A DNA stretch of 64,000 nucleotides from Xiphophorus maculatus (Eukaryota > Chordata > Actinopteri > Cyprinodontiformes > Poeciliidae). Every line of letters starts with the position of its first letter. Positions within the stretch are counted from its first letter, which is position 1. Positions 48,501-59,899 of this stretch are shown piece after piece. Both the position numbers and the translations under genes were made by a program. Under the pieces are notes generated by a model. The model was not told the DNA's origin and ran no database searches. It saw nothing but the letters and a program-made list of their open reading frames with translations. The stretch spans positions 4,692,501 through 4,756,500 of the forward strand of contig NC_036444.1 of NCBI RefSeq assembly GCF_002775205.1. Direction: 5' to 3'.

Positions 48501-51500
48501 TCCCCGGGTCTGGACCTGCAGCAGCAGCAGAGAAACCAAATTAAACACATCTGTCTGCAGCTGGGATGGAGCATAAAAATTTAGATTTAAAAGTTAAACA
48601 GAGAAAGAAAATGTGAAACAGCTTCATAACTATTAGCAGCAGAACAAACCACTATTGTGCTGTGATGACCCTTTAACATACTGATAATGAAAATTGTAAA
48701 ATTTCCCCAAATTTACAAAACATAAGTTCAGTAAAGGTTTGAGTCGCCCTCTGCTGGCCGTTGCATAGAAGGCTATCTTAATAAAGTTCTGTGCTGATTT
48801 CATATTTTCTGTTTTATTAAAGTAAATATAAATTCAGAAAAAAAATTTAATTTATAAAACTTTAAAAGATTTTTATACCTTCACGAGTAGGAGAGAAGAT
48901 GTCCAGACTGTTCCGTCCCACGATCCCGAACTTCTCCCCTTGAGGACGTTGCTCTGCCCCCTGCTGGCCTTCACCCTCACGACACATCACCTCCGCACTG
49001 GCGCCCCCTGCTGGACAGAACACTCCAATCACTGTCTGGATTTCCTTCACAGAACAGGGTGACACGTTTCAAAGAGGAAAAGCCTCACAGAACCAGAACT
49101 TTCCAAACAAGTGTTTTGAGAAGCGTTAAATTTCTCAAGACTGCCCTCTGTTGAGGTTGCATTAATAGTTTTTATTTTGTACCCTAATTGCCATTTTTTA
49201 AGCATTTTGCTCATTGTTATACTTTTTATTTCTTTGGTTTATTCTTCTGTTTGTTATGCTGAACAGGATTCAAGATAAATCCCATTCAAACAAACAGGAG
49301 CTTAAAATTTGAGAAAAGAAAATTCAAACACAAATCTGATGTTCAGGTTGGAAACATCATTTAAAGAGTTTTGAGCCTTAACATTTGTTTTTAAAAATGG
49401 CAGTAGATCAAATTCCTGTGAAAATTATTGGAGTAAAATTTCAAGTTTTTTATTCCTTCAGTTCAGAAATGATTGGACTTTATTCCAATAAGAGATGAAA
49501 AACAGGAAACCTTAACACACAGATTGTTTATTTTTCCACGTTGTCCAGATGCAGAAAATGGTCTCCAGTTAAAATTGGATTATTATTTTACGTATTGAAT
49601 AGAGTTGCTTATATTTTTGTTATATTTTTCTAAAACAAATCTTTGCAGCAGAGTCTGCAGACACGCTAAAAAAAACCCCAATCATAATCAAACCTCATTG
49701 AATTTGCTTAACAAATTATTTATATACTTTTTTAAATTTAAAGAGGGAAAAACAGTTTTAACTTCTTACTCACATGAACCCCTCTAACTGAAGCGTTTAG
49801 GTCAGACAGCAGGGAAGCACCTAAACTGTGAAGGACAGTTGTGGGTTACCTGTGCAGGTGACCTGTCTCTGGGGGGCGGGGCCTGTGCTGGGGGCGGGGT
49901 CAGGCTGGCTGCCCAGTTTGGAACTGGATCTCTTTGAACTGGAAATCTTGGCAGACCCGAGTTTACTGGACTGAAGCAGGACAGAGAGAAAGAAAGAATG
50001 AGTGTAAATGTTTTCACGTTAAATAAATGTCATCTCAGATTCGTCAACTAGAGATGCAAGTTGGCGATTAATGAGTTAATTGACTAACTTGATCAGGAGC
50101 CATTTTCTTAAAAACTTGAGTTTTCTCTTACAACTGAATTTCCATAACATGAAGGGCAAAATTTTTGGTTACAGGATAAATTTAAAAAAGAGAAAACATC
50201 AATAAATTTAGAAGTTATTTTGAGTCAGTTGTAATAAATACTGACTGCATAAACAGAAGCATGTTTTTCCTCACATTATTAAAATTAGACAAATTTATAA
50301 AATATAACAAAACGGGAACCTTTTGGGTTGATGAATAGAAAAATAATATGTGAAACACTTGAAACGGAGATACGTTAATAAATAAATACCGTCTGCAGTT
50401 GCTTTTGAAAGAAAGTTAAAACTTCCCTCCATGAAGTAGATTAACTCAGGAAAGTCTTAAAAATCAATCTTGATTATTGGTATCATGTTTTTTTCAGTCA
50501 TGTTATAATTTTCCTGTGTTTCTCTCATCACGGCCTCCCGGCCTCCGTAGCACATCAGTAAATTTTAGGATGCTATCGCTGCTCCGTTAAGTATCTCGGC
50601 CGAATGAGTGACATTAAAATTAAACTTAACTTATCGAGTGTTTATATTTAGAACTGAGCCTCATAAAGTGAATTTCTATCCCACACCGGACTCTATTTGG
50701 ACCGTTTCTCTTTCCGGTTCTTGCTTGGCCGCCATCTTTTTTTCTGTATCAAAGGATCTGCTTATTACGTCTGAGCAGCGGCGCCCTCTGCTGGATGGCG
50801 GCCAAACAAATCAAATAAGGCCTAATCAGACATTTTCATTGGAACCAATTTTAAACTAATAAAACATTAACCGACAATTTATTGTAAGTTGATTAATTGT
50901 TTGCATCCCTACTCTGATAATCCAGGTTTTACTGCACCTTGTGTCTGCTGGCGTTACTCTGGAAGCGCAGGCAGGTGACGGAGGTTTTGTGGGCCACTGT
51001 GATTCTGGTGGGGCTGCTGGAGTTCCTCAGGTCGTACTGGTAGATTTTCCCCTGAGTGGACCCGACCACCAGGCCGGTGCCATCCAGCGCGAAGTCCACC
51101 GAGGTCAGAGGGCCGTCCACACGGATCGCCCGCAGGATTCTGCAGGGCGATCAATTCAACACAGACATGTTCCAGATCTTATTGCGTCAGCGTGAAATAT
51201 TAGAACTGGACCGATGTCTCAAAGCGAGCAGAACTCACAGCTTGCTGGCCGTGTCGTAGCAGACGATCTTCTTATCGAGGCCGACGCTGACGACGAGCAG
51301 GTCGCTGGTCGGGGAGAAAGCCAAACCCGAGCCGGGCGCCTTGTGGGCGCCGTCGAACACCTGCAGCTCCCTCTGAGTGTTGGCGTCCCACAGCACCATG
51401 GTGCCGCTGTCAGACACGCTTCCCAGCAGCGAGCGCTTCACCGTGGACAGCCGCAGGTCGTGGATGGGCTGGAGAGGAAGAATAGGGAAGGGTGGGCATT

Positions 51501-54500
51501 TATTGTATCGTTTATTATTTATCGTTATAAATTATGTATCATGATAAGATTTTTTATTTATCGTTTTCACAATATATTCCAATTAATGACATTTAAAATC
51601 CACAAAACTGTCCGTATATTGTTGGAATTGCTATTTTCTCTGCCGATGGTTAAAGAGATCAATAAATTTAAAAATATGATTAAATGCTACGTGGAGTTTA
51701 GTGGCACAAATCACACTTCTTTATCTGACTGGTGTCCTAAAGAAGCCCATTATAAATGTGAATGTTTATCAAGAGCATTGTTCATGTTGGCTATGAATGG
51801 TGTGCAAATCTAATTTTACTTGTGATTAGGGCTGCAACTAGCAATTATTTTAGGAGGCGTCCAGGAGGCATCCTGACCAGATGCCCCTCAACTGGCTCCT
51901 CTCGATGTGAAGCAGCAGTGGCTCTACTCTGAGTCCCTCCCGGATGACTGAGCGACTCACCCTATCTCTAAGGGAGAGCCCAGACACCCTACGGAGAAAA
52001 CCCATTTCGGCCGCTTGTATCCGCGATCTCGTTCTTTCGGTCATGACCCAAAGCTCATGACCATAGATGAGGGTGGGAACGTAGATCGACCGGTAAATCG
52101 AGAGGTTCGCTTTTTGGCTCAGCTCTCTCTTCACCACGACGGACCGGTACAGCGCCCGCTTGACAGCAGACGCTGCGCCAATCCGCCTGTCGATCTCCCG
52201 CTCCCTTCTTCCCCCATTCGTGAACAAGATCCCGAGATACTTGAACTCCTCCACCTGGGGCAGGACACCCCCCTGACCCGGGGAAGGCACTCTACCCTTT
52301 TCCGGCTCAAGACCATGGCCTCGGATTTGGAGGCACTGATCCTCATCCCGGCCGCTTCACACTCGGCTGCGAACCGCTCCAGCGAGAGCTGCAGATCATG
52401 ACCTGATGAAGCCAAAAGAACCACATCGTCCGCAAAAAGCAGAGATGAGATCCTAAGGCCACCAAATCGGATCCCCTCAACACCTTGGCTGCGCCTAGAA
52501 ATTCTGTCCATGAAAGTAATGAACAGAATCGGTGACAAAGGGCAGCCCTGGCGGAGTCCAACTCTCACCGGAAACGAGCCCGACTTACTGCCGGCAATGC
52601 GGACCAGACTCTGAAGAACCCTTTCTCCTGATATTTGAAAGTGAATATGACAGCTAGAGCATCCTTCAGGAAAATATTTTCCTGAACTTTAAATCAGGAA
52701 AATGTCAGTTATTGTTTTGTTTCTTATCTTAAATGCAAAATGTATACATTTTTGTACAGTTTTGGCTTAATTAATAGTTAGCTTAATAGTTGATGATTAT
52801 TTGAATAATTGTTTAATCACAATTAATAATTACTTGTGATTGAATTCAAACTCCTAATATCTCTCTCACCTGGTTGCTGCCGTGGCCGAAGGCTCTGCTG
52901 GACAGGTTGGTGGTCAGGCTGTGCAGGACCAGGTCGCCGCTGGTGGAGCCAGAGACGATGCAGCTGTCGTTAGCGTTGAAGGACACGCAGGTGACCTCTT
53001 CTTTGTGGTCCTGAGAGACAGAAACAGGAAGCATCAGCAGCTCAGACTCCCAGCTGGTGGGTCGGGTGGGTTTCTGTGCGGTCAGGTCTTCTTACTTTGA
53101 GGGAGCGGTGCAGCCTCTTGCTCTTCAGGTCCCACATGTGGACGCAGTGGTCCAGACCGCCACTGATCAGAAACTGAGATGAGGAACTCAGACACACCCG
53201 GGTCTGTTTTTTCTGCATCAGACACAAGAATGTGGAAAAAATGTGAACAAAAAACTTATAATAATCACACTAAACATTTTAAACTGCTGACAGCGTTTCC
53301 CACAGTGTTTGATAAGCCTGGCGGGCCGCCAGGCTTGACTTGCGCCCCCACCAGGCTAGATAAAAAACACTTTAATTAGGATGAAACCACTGATATTTAT
53401 GTTAATTGTGCTTTTATGTGTTTGCCTTTTTTAATGTTTTATTTTTTAGTTGGTGTTAGATGTTTTTTTTACCCAAAAACGCGTTGGGCTGCTGGCTGAC
53501 AGCTCTGGCGCCCCCTACCGGCAGGCTCGGTGATTTTTCTTCTGGTTTTAAATTTAGCTCAAAGATGAAACAACCAGAGAGAGGACTCACCCCATCAGCC
53601 AGTTCAAACACTGGAACAGGAGCCGACTTGAGACTGGAAACCACCAGCTTGTCTCCGCTGCTGCTGGCGCTCACCAGGTACTGGTCTGAGGGAACTGGGT
53701 CAAGGATGGAGACGTTTATAACTTGGTCGGCTAAGAACTAAAATAAAACACTGAAGTAAAAAAAAAAACATTAATATGAGGAGCAACACTGGTTCTGGCT
53801 TTCTCCCACATTTCGAAAACACAACTGTTAGATTCTCTCATTTGTGACTGTGTGTGTGTGGTCGTTTGTCCTGTGATGGACTAGCAACCTGTCCAGAGTG
53901 TATAAGATTTATATGCTTTCCAGTCATATAATCCCATCTTACAGCACAATCAAGTAACTATGTTGTCTTCTGTTCTTAATAAAAATGCTGTATATCAAAT
54001 CTGACTTAAATTAAATTTCACTTTGTCACTTAAAGCCTTAAAATTGGGCCTCTGTCTCTTTAAAGACTTCTGCTCTTTCTGAAACTCTGCCTTCAGGAAA
54101 TAAGCACAACATCAGACCTCTACTGATCCTTCAGCATAATTTTTACCAGCATTTCACTGAGAAGAGGCTCATATAAAGAGCTCAGCAATGTGCAGTTCAA
54201 CCAGGTGTTTGCTAATTGCTGCAGGCTAGTCTGAAGGAGCCGAGTTGCAGGGGAGGGTTGCTCTGTGAAGCTCTGAAGCTTTTAAAATGCAGCTTAGGGG
54301 AGGAGCTGCACCTGGAATGAGGAGCTAGATCCACCCAGACGTTTTGTACAGTTGCCATGGAAATTAAAGAACTTCCCAAACATTCACAGAAGACTTAAAG
54401 CAACACTCCAGATTTGTTTTGGATGAGGGAATAACATTACAACATGATGTAAAGCTAAAAAAAGTTGATTTTACATTAATAATGTCCCTTTAAAACAGGG

Positions 54501-55285
54501 GTGGGCAACTCCAGGCCTCGAGGGCCAGAGTCCCGCAACCTTTACATGTGTCTCTACTTCAACACACCTGAGTCAAACAATGAGGTCATTAGCAGGACTG
54601 TGGAGAACCTGACTGCACTTAGGAGGTGATTCAACAATTTGATTGAAGCGTGTTGAACCCGAAGACATCTAAGAGTTGCAGGACACCGGCCCTCGATTGC
54701 CCACCCCTGCTTTAAAGAGAAGTAGCAAAAGCAAATGAGCCGGATCAGCAATGTTTGTCAACAACTGATGGTATCAACCCGGACATGGTAGTGTGGAATA
54801 TAATCTATGCTGGATGGATATTGAGCTGTCATACAGTCTTCAGTCAGAGGCCTCTTCAGGCTCGTTGAGAGACTGACTGCTACTGGAGCTCCTTCCTGCC
54901 CACAGCATCACCATCCACAATTCATCTTTGAGGAAACTTGGATGATATACGTTTCGACAATATTTAACTTCCCTTTGGGATAAACAAACTATTAATTCCA
55001 ATGCTTTTGATGTTTTGCTGTAATTTTAATTTAAAAAATAAATGAATAAAATTTGAATAAATATATATGAGGAGATAGAAACACTTTTTTCCCCCATGAA
55101 GCGTTAGATTATCCATCCAGATCTCAGCTGCAACCATTCATCAGGATACTGTTGGAGCTCCAGCAGGCCTGAGCTACGGGATGGCTGCCGCTGTGGGGGT
55201 TAAACTGCTCCAGGGTCGCCATGGAAACCGCATCCCAGATCTTCACACAGTCTCCGGTTGACACCAGGCGCGTCACCTCCTCCAT
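45574..55285 (-). CDS. nedd1: NEDD1 gamma-tubulin ring complex targeting factor
   Basis: Sixteen coding exons on the minus strand: 55150-55285, 53591-53685, 53096-53212, 52870-53010, 51239-51468, 50938-51139, 49850-49970, 48879-49010, 48459-48515, 48303-48377, 47527-47693, 46709-46883, 46491-46638, 45784-45850, 45574-45678 are the fifteen I can join; with the 5' UTR exon (about 56150-56320) they make sixteen. The product is 655 residues (human 660). Residues 1-310 are WD40 repeats (VKIWDAVSM, LVSASSSGDKLVVSS, HMWDLKSKRLHRSLK, LLGSVSDSGTMVLWD, GKIYQYDLR). The C-terminus (LTSLQIHFIQNMIHETLEEF, LREENRRLRANY) is the helical gamma-tubulin complex binding part. NEDD1 recruits gamma-tubulin rings to centrosomes and spindles. 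The Ser/Pro-rich middle has a tandem exon duplication (48879-49010 and 48303-48377) with repeated LDIFSP. The 49010 acceptor is a NAGNAG pair. Confidence 0.95.
48745..49014 (-). promoter_or_regulatory. Three CTCF-core-like motifs in and beside a nedd1 exon
   Basis: On the minus strand CCAGCAGAGGGCG (48757-48745), CCAGCAGGGGGCA (48967-48955) and CCAGCAGGGGGCGC (49014-49001) lie within 270 bp, all in one orientation. A fourth is at 50794-50781. The second and third lie in or at the edge of the exon at 48879-49010. Match to the core only. Confidence 0.35.
51490..51830. repeat. CGTTTATTATTTATCG-type repeat in a nedd1 intron
   Basis: AT-rich repeat with TATCGTTTATTATTTATCG and CACAATATATTCC words, similar to the blocks at 35545-36000. 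Confidence 0.4.
51853..52620 (-). mobile_element. Internal fragment of a LINE reverse transcriptase
   Basis: On the minus strand the frame from 52568 reads VGLRQGCPLSPILFITFMDR, LLFADDVVLLASS (the FADD active-site motif) and ASKSEAMVLSRKRV. It passes into another frame near 52262-52275 and continues EEFKYLGILFTNGG, LSIYRSIYVPTLIYGHELWV and AAEMGFLRRVSGLSLRDRV. The frame is lost again near 51880 and the 3' end is missing. It is a truncated, inactive non-LTR copy of a family abundant in fish (Rex/L2-like, exact clade not decided). It interrupts a GATTAATC-family repeat that starts at 51829 and resumes near 52735. Confidence 0.85.
53840..53910 (+). repeat. Fragment of the tRNA-related SINE body
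   Basis: GTCCTGTGATGGACTAGCAA and CCTGTCCAGAG match the body of the element at 18022-18366 (there ACAGGCTAGTGACCTGTCCA on the minus strand). Confidence 0.5.
54489..54716. repeat. MITE with TTTAAA-CAGGGGTGGGCAA ends
   Basis: The left TTTAAAACAGGGGTGGGCAA and right TTGCCCACCCCTGCTTTAAA are inverted repeats with one mismatch, followed inward by GGCCTCGAGGGCC / GGCCCTCGA. No coding content. It lies in nedd1 intron 1, between the first two coding exons. Confidence 0.8.
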
Positions 55286-55724
55286 GGCAGCAGCTGGAGG
55301 TTAAAACAAACACACCTCAATGTGGTTACCAATCAAAAAACCCATGAACTTTCCACATTAAAAACTAATCCTGCATCTGAGGTGGTAACATATTACAGAA
55401 AGGTTTGGATGGGGTAATTTACAGCAAACATAGCGGCAACAATTTTAGAAATCATGACGTTCAGAAGTTGAACTATAATCCTCACTTTTACCTAAAGCAG
55501 CCGAGTCTCTGAAGAGCAAAGATGAACAGCGGATCTCTTTGACAACAGATGTGCACATTCATCACTGAATTCATTAAAAACAGTTTCTGGAGAACTTCTC
55601 AGTTTTTTCCTCTATCGAGCAGAATTTCATGTCTAAAACTCCCCAAAAACGTTGAAAAGCTGGAAAATAAATTCATTGAAAGTTTAAATTAAAACCACTC
55701 ATAAGTCTTTTTATTTATTGTCTT

Positions 55725-55815
55725 TTATGTATGCTTTATTTAAAGTATGTTTATTTTGTAAAGCACTCTAAGTCACTCTGTGTATGAATGGTGTATTATA
55801 ATCAGGTTTTATTGT
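55725..55815 (+). mobile_element. L2-like LINE 3' tail fragment
   Basis: TTTTGTAAAGCACTCTAAGT then TCACTCTGTGTATGAATGG and GTGTATTATAA is the usual 3' tail of fish L2-type LINEs. Only the tail is recognisable. Confidence 0.55.
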
Positions 55816-56296
55816 AGTTTTCAGATTCTCTGTGAGGATATAAAAACTCTGGTGTTTTTTGTTGTTGTTTATACCACAATCAAACTAAATTTGCTGACAA
55901 AATCATTTAAATGCTAGCAAATATAACAAATCTCCCCGCAGCAAACATCAGTTTTTTTTAACCATTACACTAAAAGTTTGTTGGTTAACATTGACCAACC
56001 TGACCAACCCAGCTACAACTCGTCAACGTCAACTAGCTAACGTCTGTGAGCTACTGGAGGTTTAAAGTTCCCGAGAAGCCAGAAAAGTGCCGTGAACAAC
56101 ATGAAAGTTTTCCGGAATCGTAAAGGATTTTGGATAAGAAAGTTATACAAACCCTGTAAGTAAAGAGGATCAGCAAAAACTGATGAATATGTTTAGTTTT
56201 CGATCCTCCTGCAGCCGCTAACCGCCACTACGGAACACCAGGAGGTATAAAACACACAACAGGCGCCTGTCTCAGCTGCAGTAACACGTCAGCGAG

Positions 56297-56309
56297 GCCG
56301 CCATCTTGG
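56297..56309 (-). promoter_or_regulatory. YY1-type site at the nedd1 start
   Basis: GCCGCCATCTTGG (CCAAGATGGCGGC on the sense strand) in a GC-rich stretch about 1 kb upstream of the nedd1 ATG, where a 5' UTR exon is expected. This is a classic position for YY1 near transcription starts. Confidence 0.5.
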
Positions 56310-56739
56310 AAGGGGAAACGACACCGAACGCGCAGACCCTCCAGTCCATCGGAAGATGACATTTTTTAAATTAAATATATGTCCTCCTCCCATTTCATCT
56401 TTCCGTAATCATTTACATGCTGTTAGGATGGTCTTTATTTCTAAACAGAACTTTTGGTCACGTAAGTTTTATATGGAATAAATGTTTGTCGTCGTGGTAG
56501 TTCACCTGTTTACCAAACTATTTGCATTTCTGTGTGCAAATAGTTTGCAAAAGAAAGCACCACAAAGATAGTGTATAGATACAGCGAAGGTTGACATAAG
56601 GATGTTTGGTGTGAGAGAAAAAAAAACGTTTAAAGAGCTATTTCTGCCGCTTAGACTCTAAGAGCTGCTGTAGCACATCTCCACCGCTAGGGCGCAGACT
56701 CGCGTCATGTTGAATCTTAATGTTCCATTAACGGAAGAG

Positions 56740-56795
56740 AAGAATGAATCTCCCGCCCCATCCGCAGATGGTTTTAAACGGAGGCGGGACGTTTT
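56740..56795 (+). promoter_or_regulatory. E2F-like sites upstream of pclaf
   Basis: TCTCCCGCCCC (about 56749-56759) and GAGGCGGGAC (56781-56790) lie within about 110 bases of the pclaf ATG. PCLAF is S-phase regulated in mammals, so E2F-type control is expected; binding is not shown. Confidence 0.4.
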
Positions 56796-56854
56796 TCTTT
56801 ACTTGCTGTAATTTCATCTGAATTATCGATTTACTGTACAGGGTCGCCGCCAAC

Positions 56855-59718
56855 ATGGTGAGGACTAAAGCCGACAGTGTTCCTGCATCATACAGAAAAG
56901 GTAAAAGTAACGACATTTATTTAAATTCTACCAAGGCATGTTTTTTATTTCGTATTGTTTAAAAATCTTGATTTTTGTATTGAATCTGGTGACCTGGAAT
57001 CGGTCAGACACGCTTCATAAACCGACATAAAGAAGACGTCTTATATTTTTTAGATTAAGTTTGTACTAGATGTATTTTATTTCCTCCCACATGTGATTAG
57101 TGTAACTCTCAATGAGTTAAATCATCGGCTGGTGATGCATCTTTAAACAGCCTCCCGCCAACAGGACACTGGTTCCGCACTTTTCGACTCATACTGAATA
57201 AAACACATTAAAACACTTTAAAGGTCGTTGTAGTGGTAAAAGAATGTTTATTACAACAGATTCGGACTTATCTGACACCTTGTCAGCTGACAAAAATGTT
57301 TATCTTGTTTCGTTTTCAGCTTTGTGCCAAACTGGCGCCAGTTTTTAGCGCCTAAGAGCGTCTCTGTGTGAATGTTCCACCAAACTCCATTCAGAAGTTT
57401 CATAATTACATCTGTTCACGCTAATAACAAGAGATAGATTAATGATGAAATATGATAAACTCGACATTTCTATTTTAGTAAATGTTTTTGCAAATTCGGC
57501 GTAAAAGTAAATCACATTTTCACTTCTTTAGTATGTTTAAGCTGTATAATTTGATCAGTACCTTTTATAAATGCCGATATTTACAGAGCTGTTGCGCATA
57601 AATGCTCAGGCTTTAGTTATGGTTAAATTTTTCACAAAAGTATGAAATTGCTTTAAGGATTTTCCTGGTCTGAAACTATAGAAACAAGAAATTAAATGAT
57701 GGAAAAGCAACTATGTTACCTTATATTTGAGTGAAACGTAACTCTTAGTTCTTCGGTTAATTGGTTAATAATCACCAGTTTTTGGATGCACTTCAGTAAT
57801 GCAGATTCTGTACTAAGAATCTAGTAAATATTCTCGAAAGTTAGAAAATGCACAAACATGCTGATGAAATCCTAAAAATATCTAAATTGTTTAAAATATT
57901 TCAATTTTCTAGAATACAAACGTATTCGTTTGCACTTTTTGCATCATAATCAAGACAAATAAATGAGTCGGTTCTTCTAAGTGTGTGTCTCTCTCTCTCT
58001 CTCTCTCTCTCTCATCAGTCTGTTGCATCTTATTTTCCAGCTGTTGCGGCGTCTGCGCCTCGTAAGTCACTGGGGTCCAGTTTGGCCAACGCGTCGTCGT
58101 CGTCCAGCGGCCACTCGTCCACTCTGGGTGAGTCCAAGTTCACCCACAGTCACAGCTGAACGCCGACTGTACATGACACAACTGACACTGAAGTTTGTTC
58201 CACAGCAAAGAACAAATACGCCGGCGGCAACGCCGTGTGTCCCCGCCCGACCCCCACCTGGCAGAAAGGCATTGGGGATTTCTTCGGCGGGCCGCCCAGA
58301 AAGCCCGAGAAGGAGAACCAGAAACCCACAGAATCTGATGAAGAAGAGGCCGGCGGCAGCGGCATGTCAAAGGCCAGCAGGAAGTATGTTTGATGAAACC
58401 GCAGATTGTTATCTGGACAGATTTCTGAGAGTTGGCAGTTAAAGACGATGTTGAATTGACTCTGATTTTATCCTGATTGTTTAAAAACAGTAAGATGTGA
58501 TATAAGTGCAGTTAGAGGCGTGTTTGATATCGACTACAGATTTTAACACTTTGACACTAAACTGCAGAGCTTTTTTGTAAAGTTTGAGCATTCATTTATT
58601 CATTTGAGATGTTTACTTCAGGTAAAATGGTTTGTGCGCTCCAGGGTTCATACAGGTGATTGAAATCCTTGAAATTGCTTGCATTTCAATTTGGTGTTTG
58701 GAAGGTGCTTTTTAAAAATCGTCCATAAAACTACAATCAGTGCAACCCTAAAACAAGACATCATCTACAGTTGAGTAGACATGTTTATGCATCTAATAAA
58801 AGAACAAACTTTTTCTGTTTCTGTCTGAAGTTAAATCGCAGTAAACTTATCCTGTTTTAGGCCAGGTAGAATTACCAAAACTATATGCGAGACATACAAT
58901 TTTCTACTATTTTAGTTACTGCAGAAAGTCAGATGCCATCACAAGATGTTATTAATAACAGTAATAAATGATATAATAGTGAATTGAATCTTTTTTTTTT
59001 AGTTCAATTGTATTATTTTTTTTATCTCAAATATGTGGTGGGAAACTTAAACTGCTTAAATGTAATTTTAAGAAAAGTACAAACCCTGGTGTTAATCAGG
59101 TTTGATTTGATGAGGATTGTGTTTTTGTTTGGATTCCAACTGTTTTATTTATTTAAAAAAATTTGATTTAACCTCTGTTATGAGTTGGGATGCACAAGAT
59201 GTTAGAGATTTTTTGACACATCTGTCATTCAGATAGGTAAAATTGGGCCGATATTTATTTATTTTGGGCCTGTGTTTATTTTGGTTTTTTCCCATTTTAT
59301 ATTGATGCAACCCAGGATTTTGGATCTTTAAAGCAGAAGCAATGTCGGTGATCTGGTCACTTTTTTCACTGAGAAATCTGTGAATTAGTCTGGAGAGCCT
59401 TAACTTCTGGATGTTTTTTAAATTATTTTTTTGCCCTAATTTCCTTTATGAGCAAAAGCGTAAATGAGCAAATGTTTTTTTTCCACACGTTTTTCTAACA
59501 TGTGGGGGAAAAAGATTCTTTTTCTTTATTTGTAGCCTTGATCTCCATCTTTCCAGCACATTTGATTATTCTCTTTTCAGATGATTGTGGAATCTTTCTC
59601 ACAGAGTGAAGCTCTCCAGCAGGTGGGTTTTGGTCTAGTTCTCAGTTTAATCTCATACGTCTTTGTTTTGTTCAGGTCCAGACCTCTGCCTGCCGAGGAT
59701 GAGGAGGAAGATGACTGA
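56855..59718 (+). CDS. pclaf: PCNA clamp-associated factor (PAF15)
   Basis: Four exons, 56855-56900, 58041-58127, 58206-58383 and 59676-59718, join to 117 residues (human 111). The start MVRTKADSVPASYRK is the family N-terminus, and the two lysines that are mono-ubiquitinated in human, K15 and K24, are both present. A PIP box QKGIGDFF at 64-71 binds PCNA, and EKENQ (79-83) is the KEN box for APC/C destruction. The tail is acidic (EDEEEDD). The protein is intrinsically disordered, rides inside the PCNA ring and controls translesion synthesis and maintenance methylation. A run of five Ser (34-38) is extra to the human form. Intron 1 (1.1 kb) ends with a CT microsatellite (57988-58014) before the acceptor. 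Confidence 0.96.
57988..58014 (+). repeat. CT dinucleotide microsatellite before pclaf exon 2
   Basis: About 12 CT units end about 27 bases before the exon 2 acceptor, within or next to its pyrimidine tract. Length changes might affect splicing. Confidence 0.85.
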
Positions 59719-59881
59719 GAACGCCTGACGTCTCTACCCAGGAGAGAATTTTAATGTACATCTGTATATAAATCCCACTGAATTTTGTTGTATAGCTCAT
59801 CAAACATGTTTTTACTGTTTATTTTTACGTCCTGCAGTCAGGATTATGATTTGTGGCTTGACTTCTGCTCAGCTGTTTTCT

Positions 59882-59887
59882 ATTAAA
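59882..59887 (+). terminator. Poly(A) signal of pclaf
   Basis: ATTAAA about 165 bases after the stop codon, followed by a TG-rich stretch (AATGTCTGATCAG). Confidence 0.55.
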
Positions 59888-59899
59888 GATTAACTGAAT

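Noticed and set aside
51214-51813. 199-codon plus-strand frame
   Set aside because: It is antisense to a nedd1 WD40 exon and continues into repeat sequence; the minus strand has the conserved protein.
52015-52401. 128-codon plus-strand frame
   Set aside because: Antisense of the LINE reverse transcriptase fragment.
57981-58442. 153-codon plus-strand frame through the CT repeat
   Set aside because: Out of frame with pclaf exons 2 and 3, which match PAF15 across proper splice sites.
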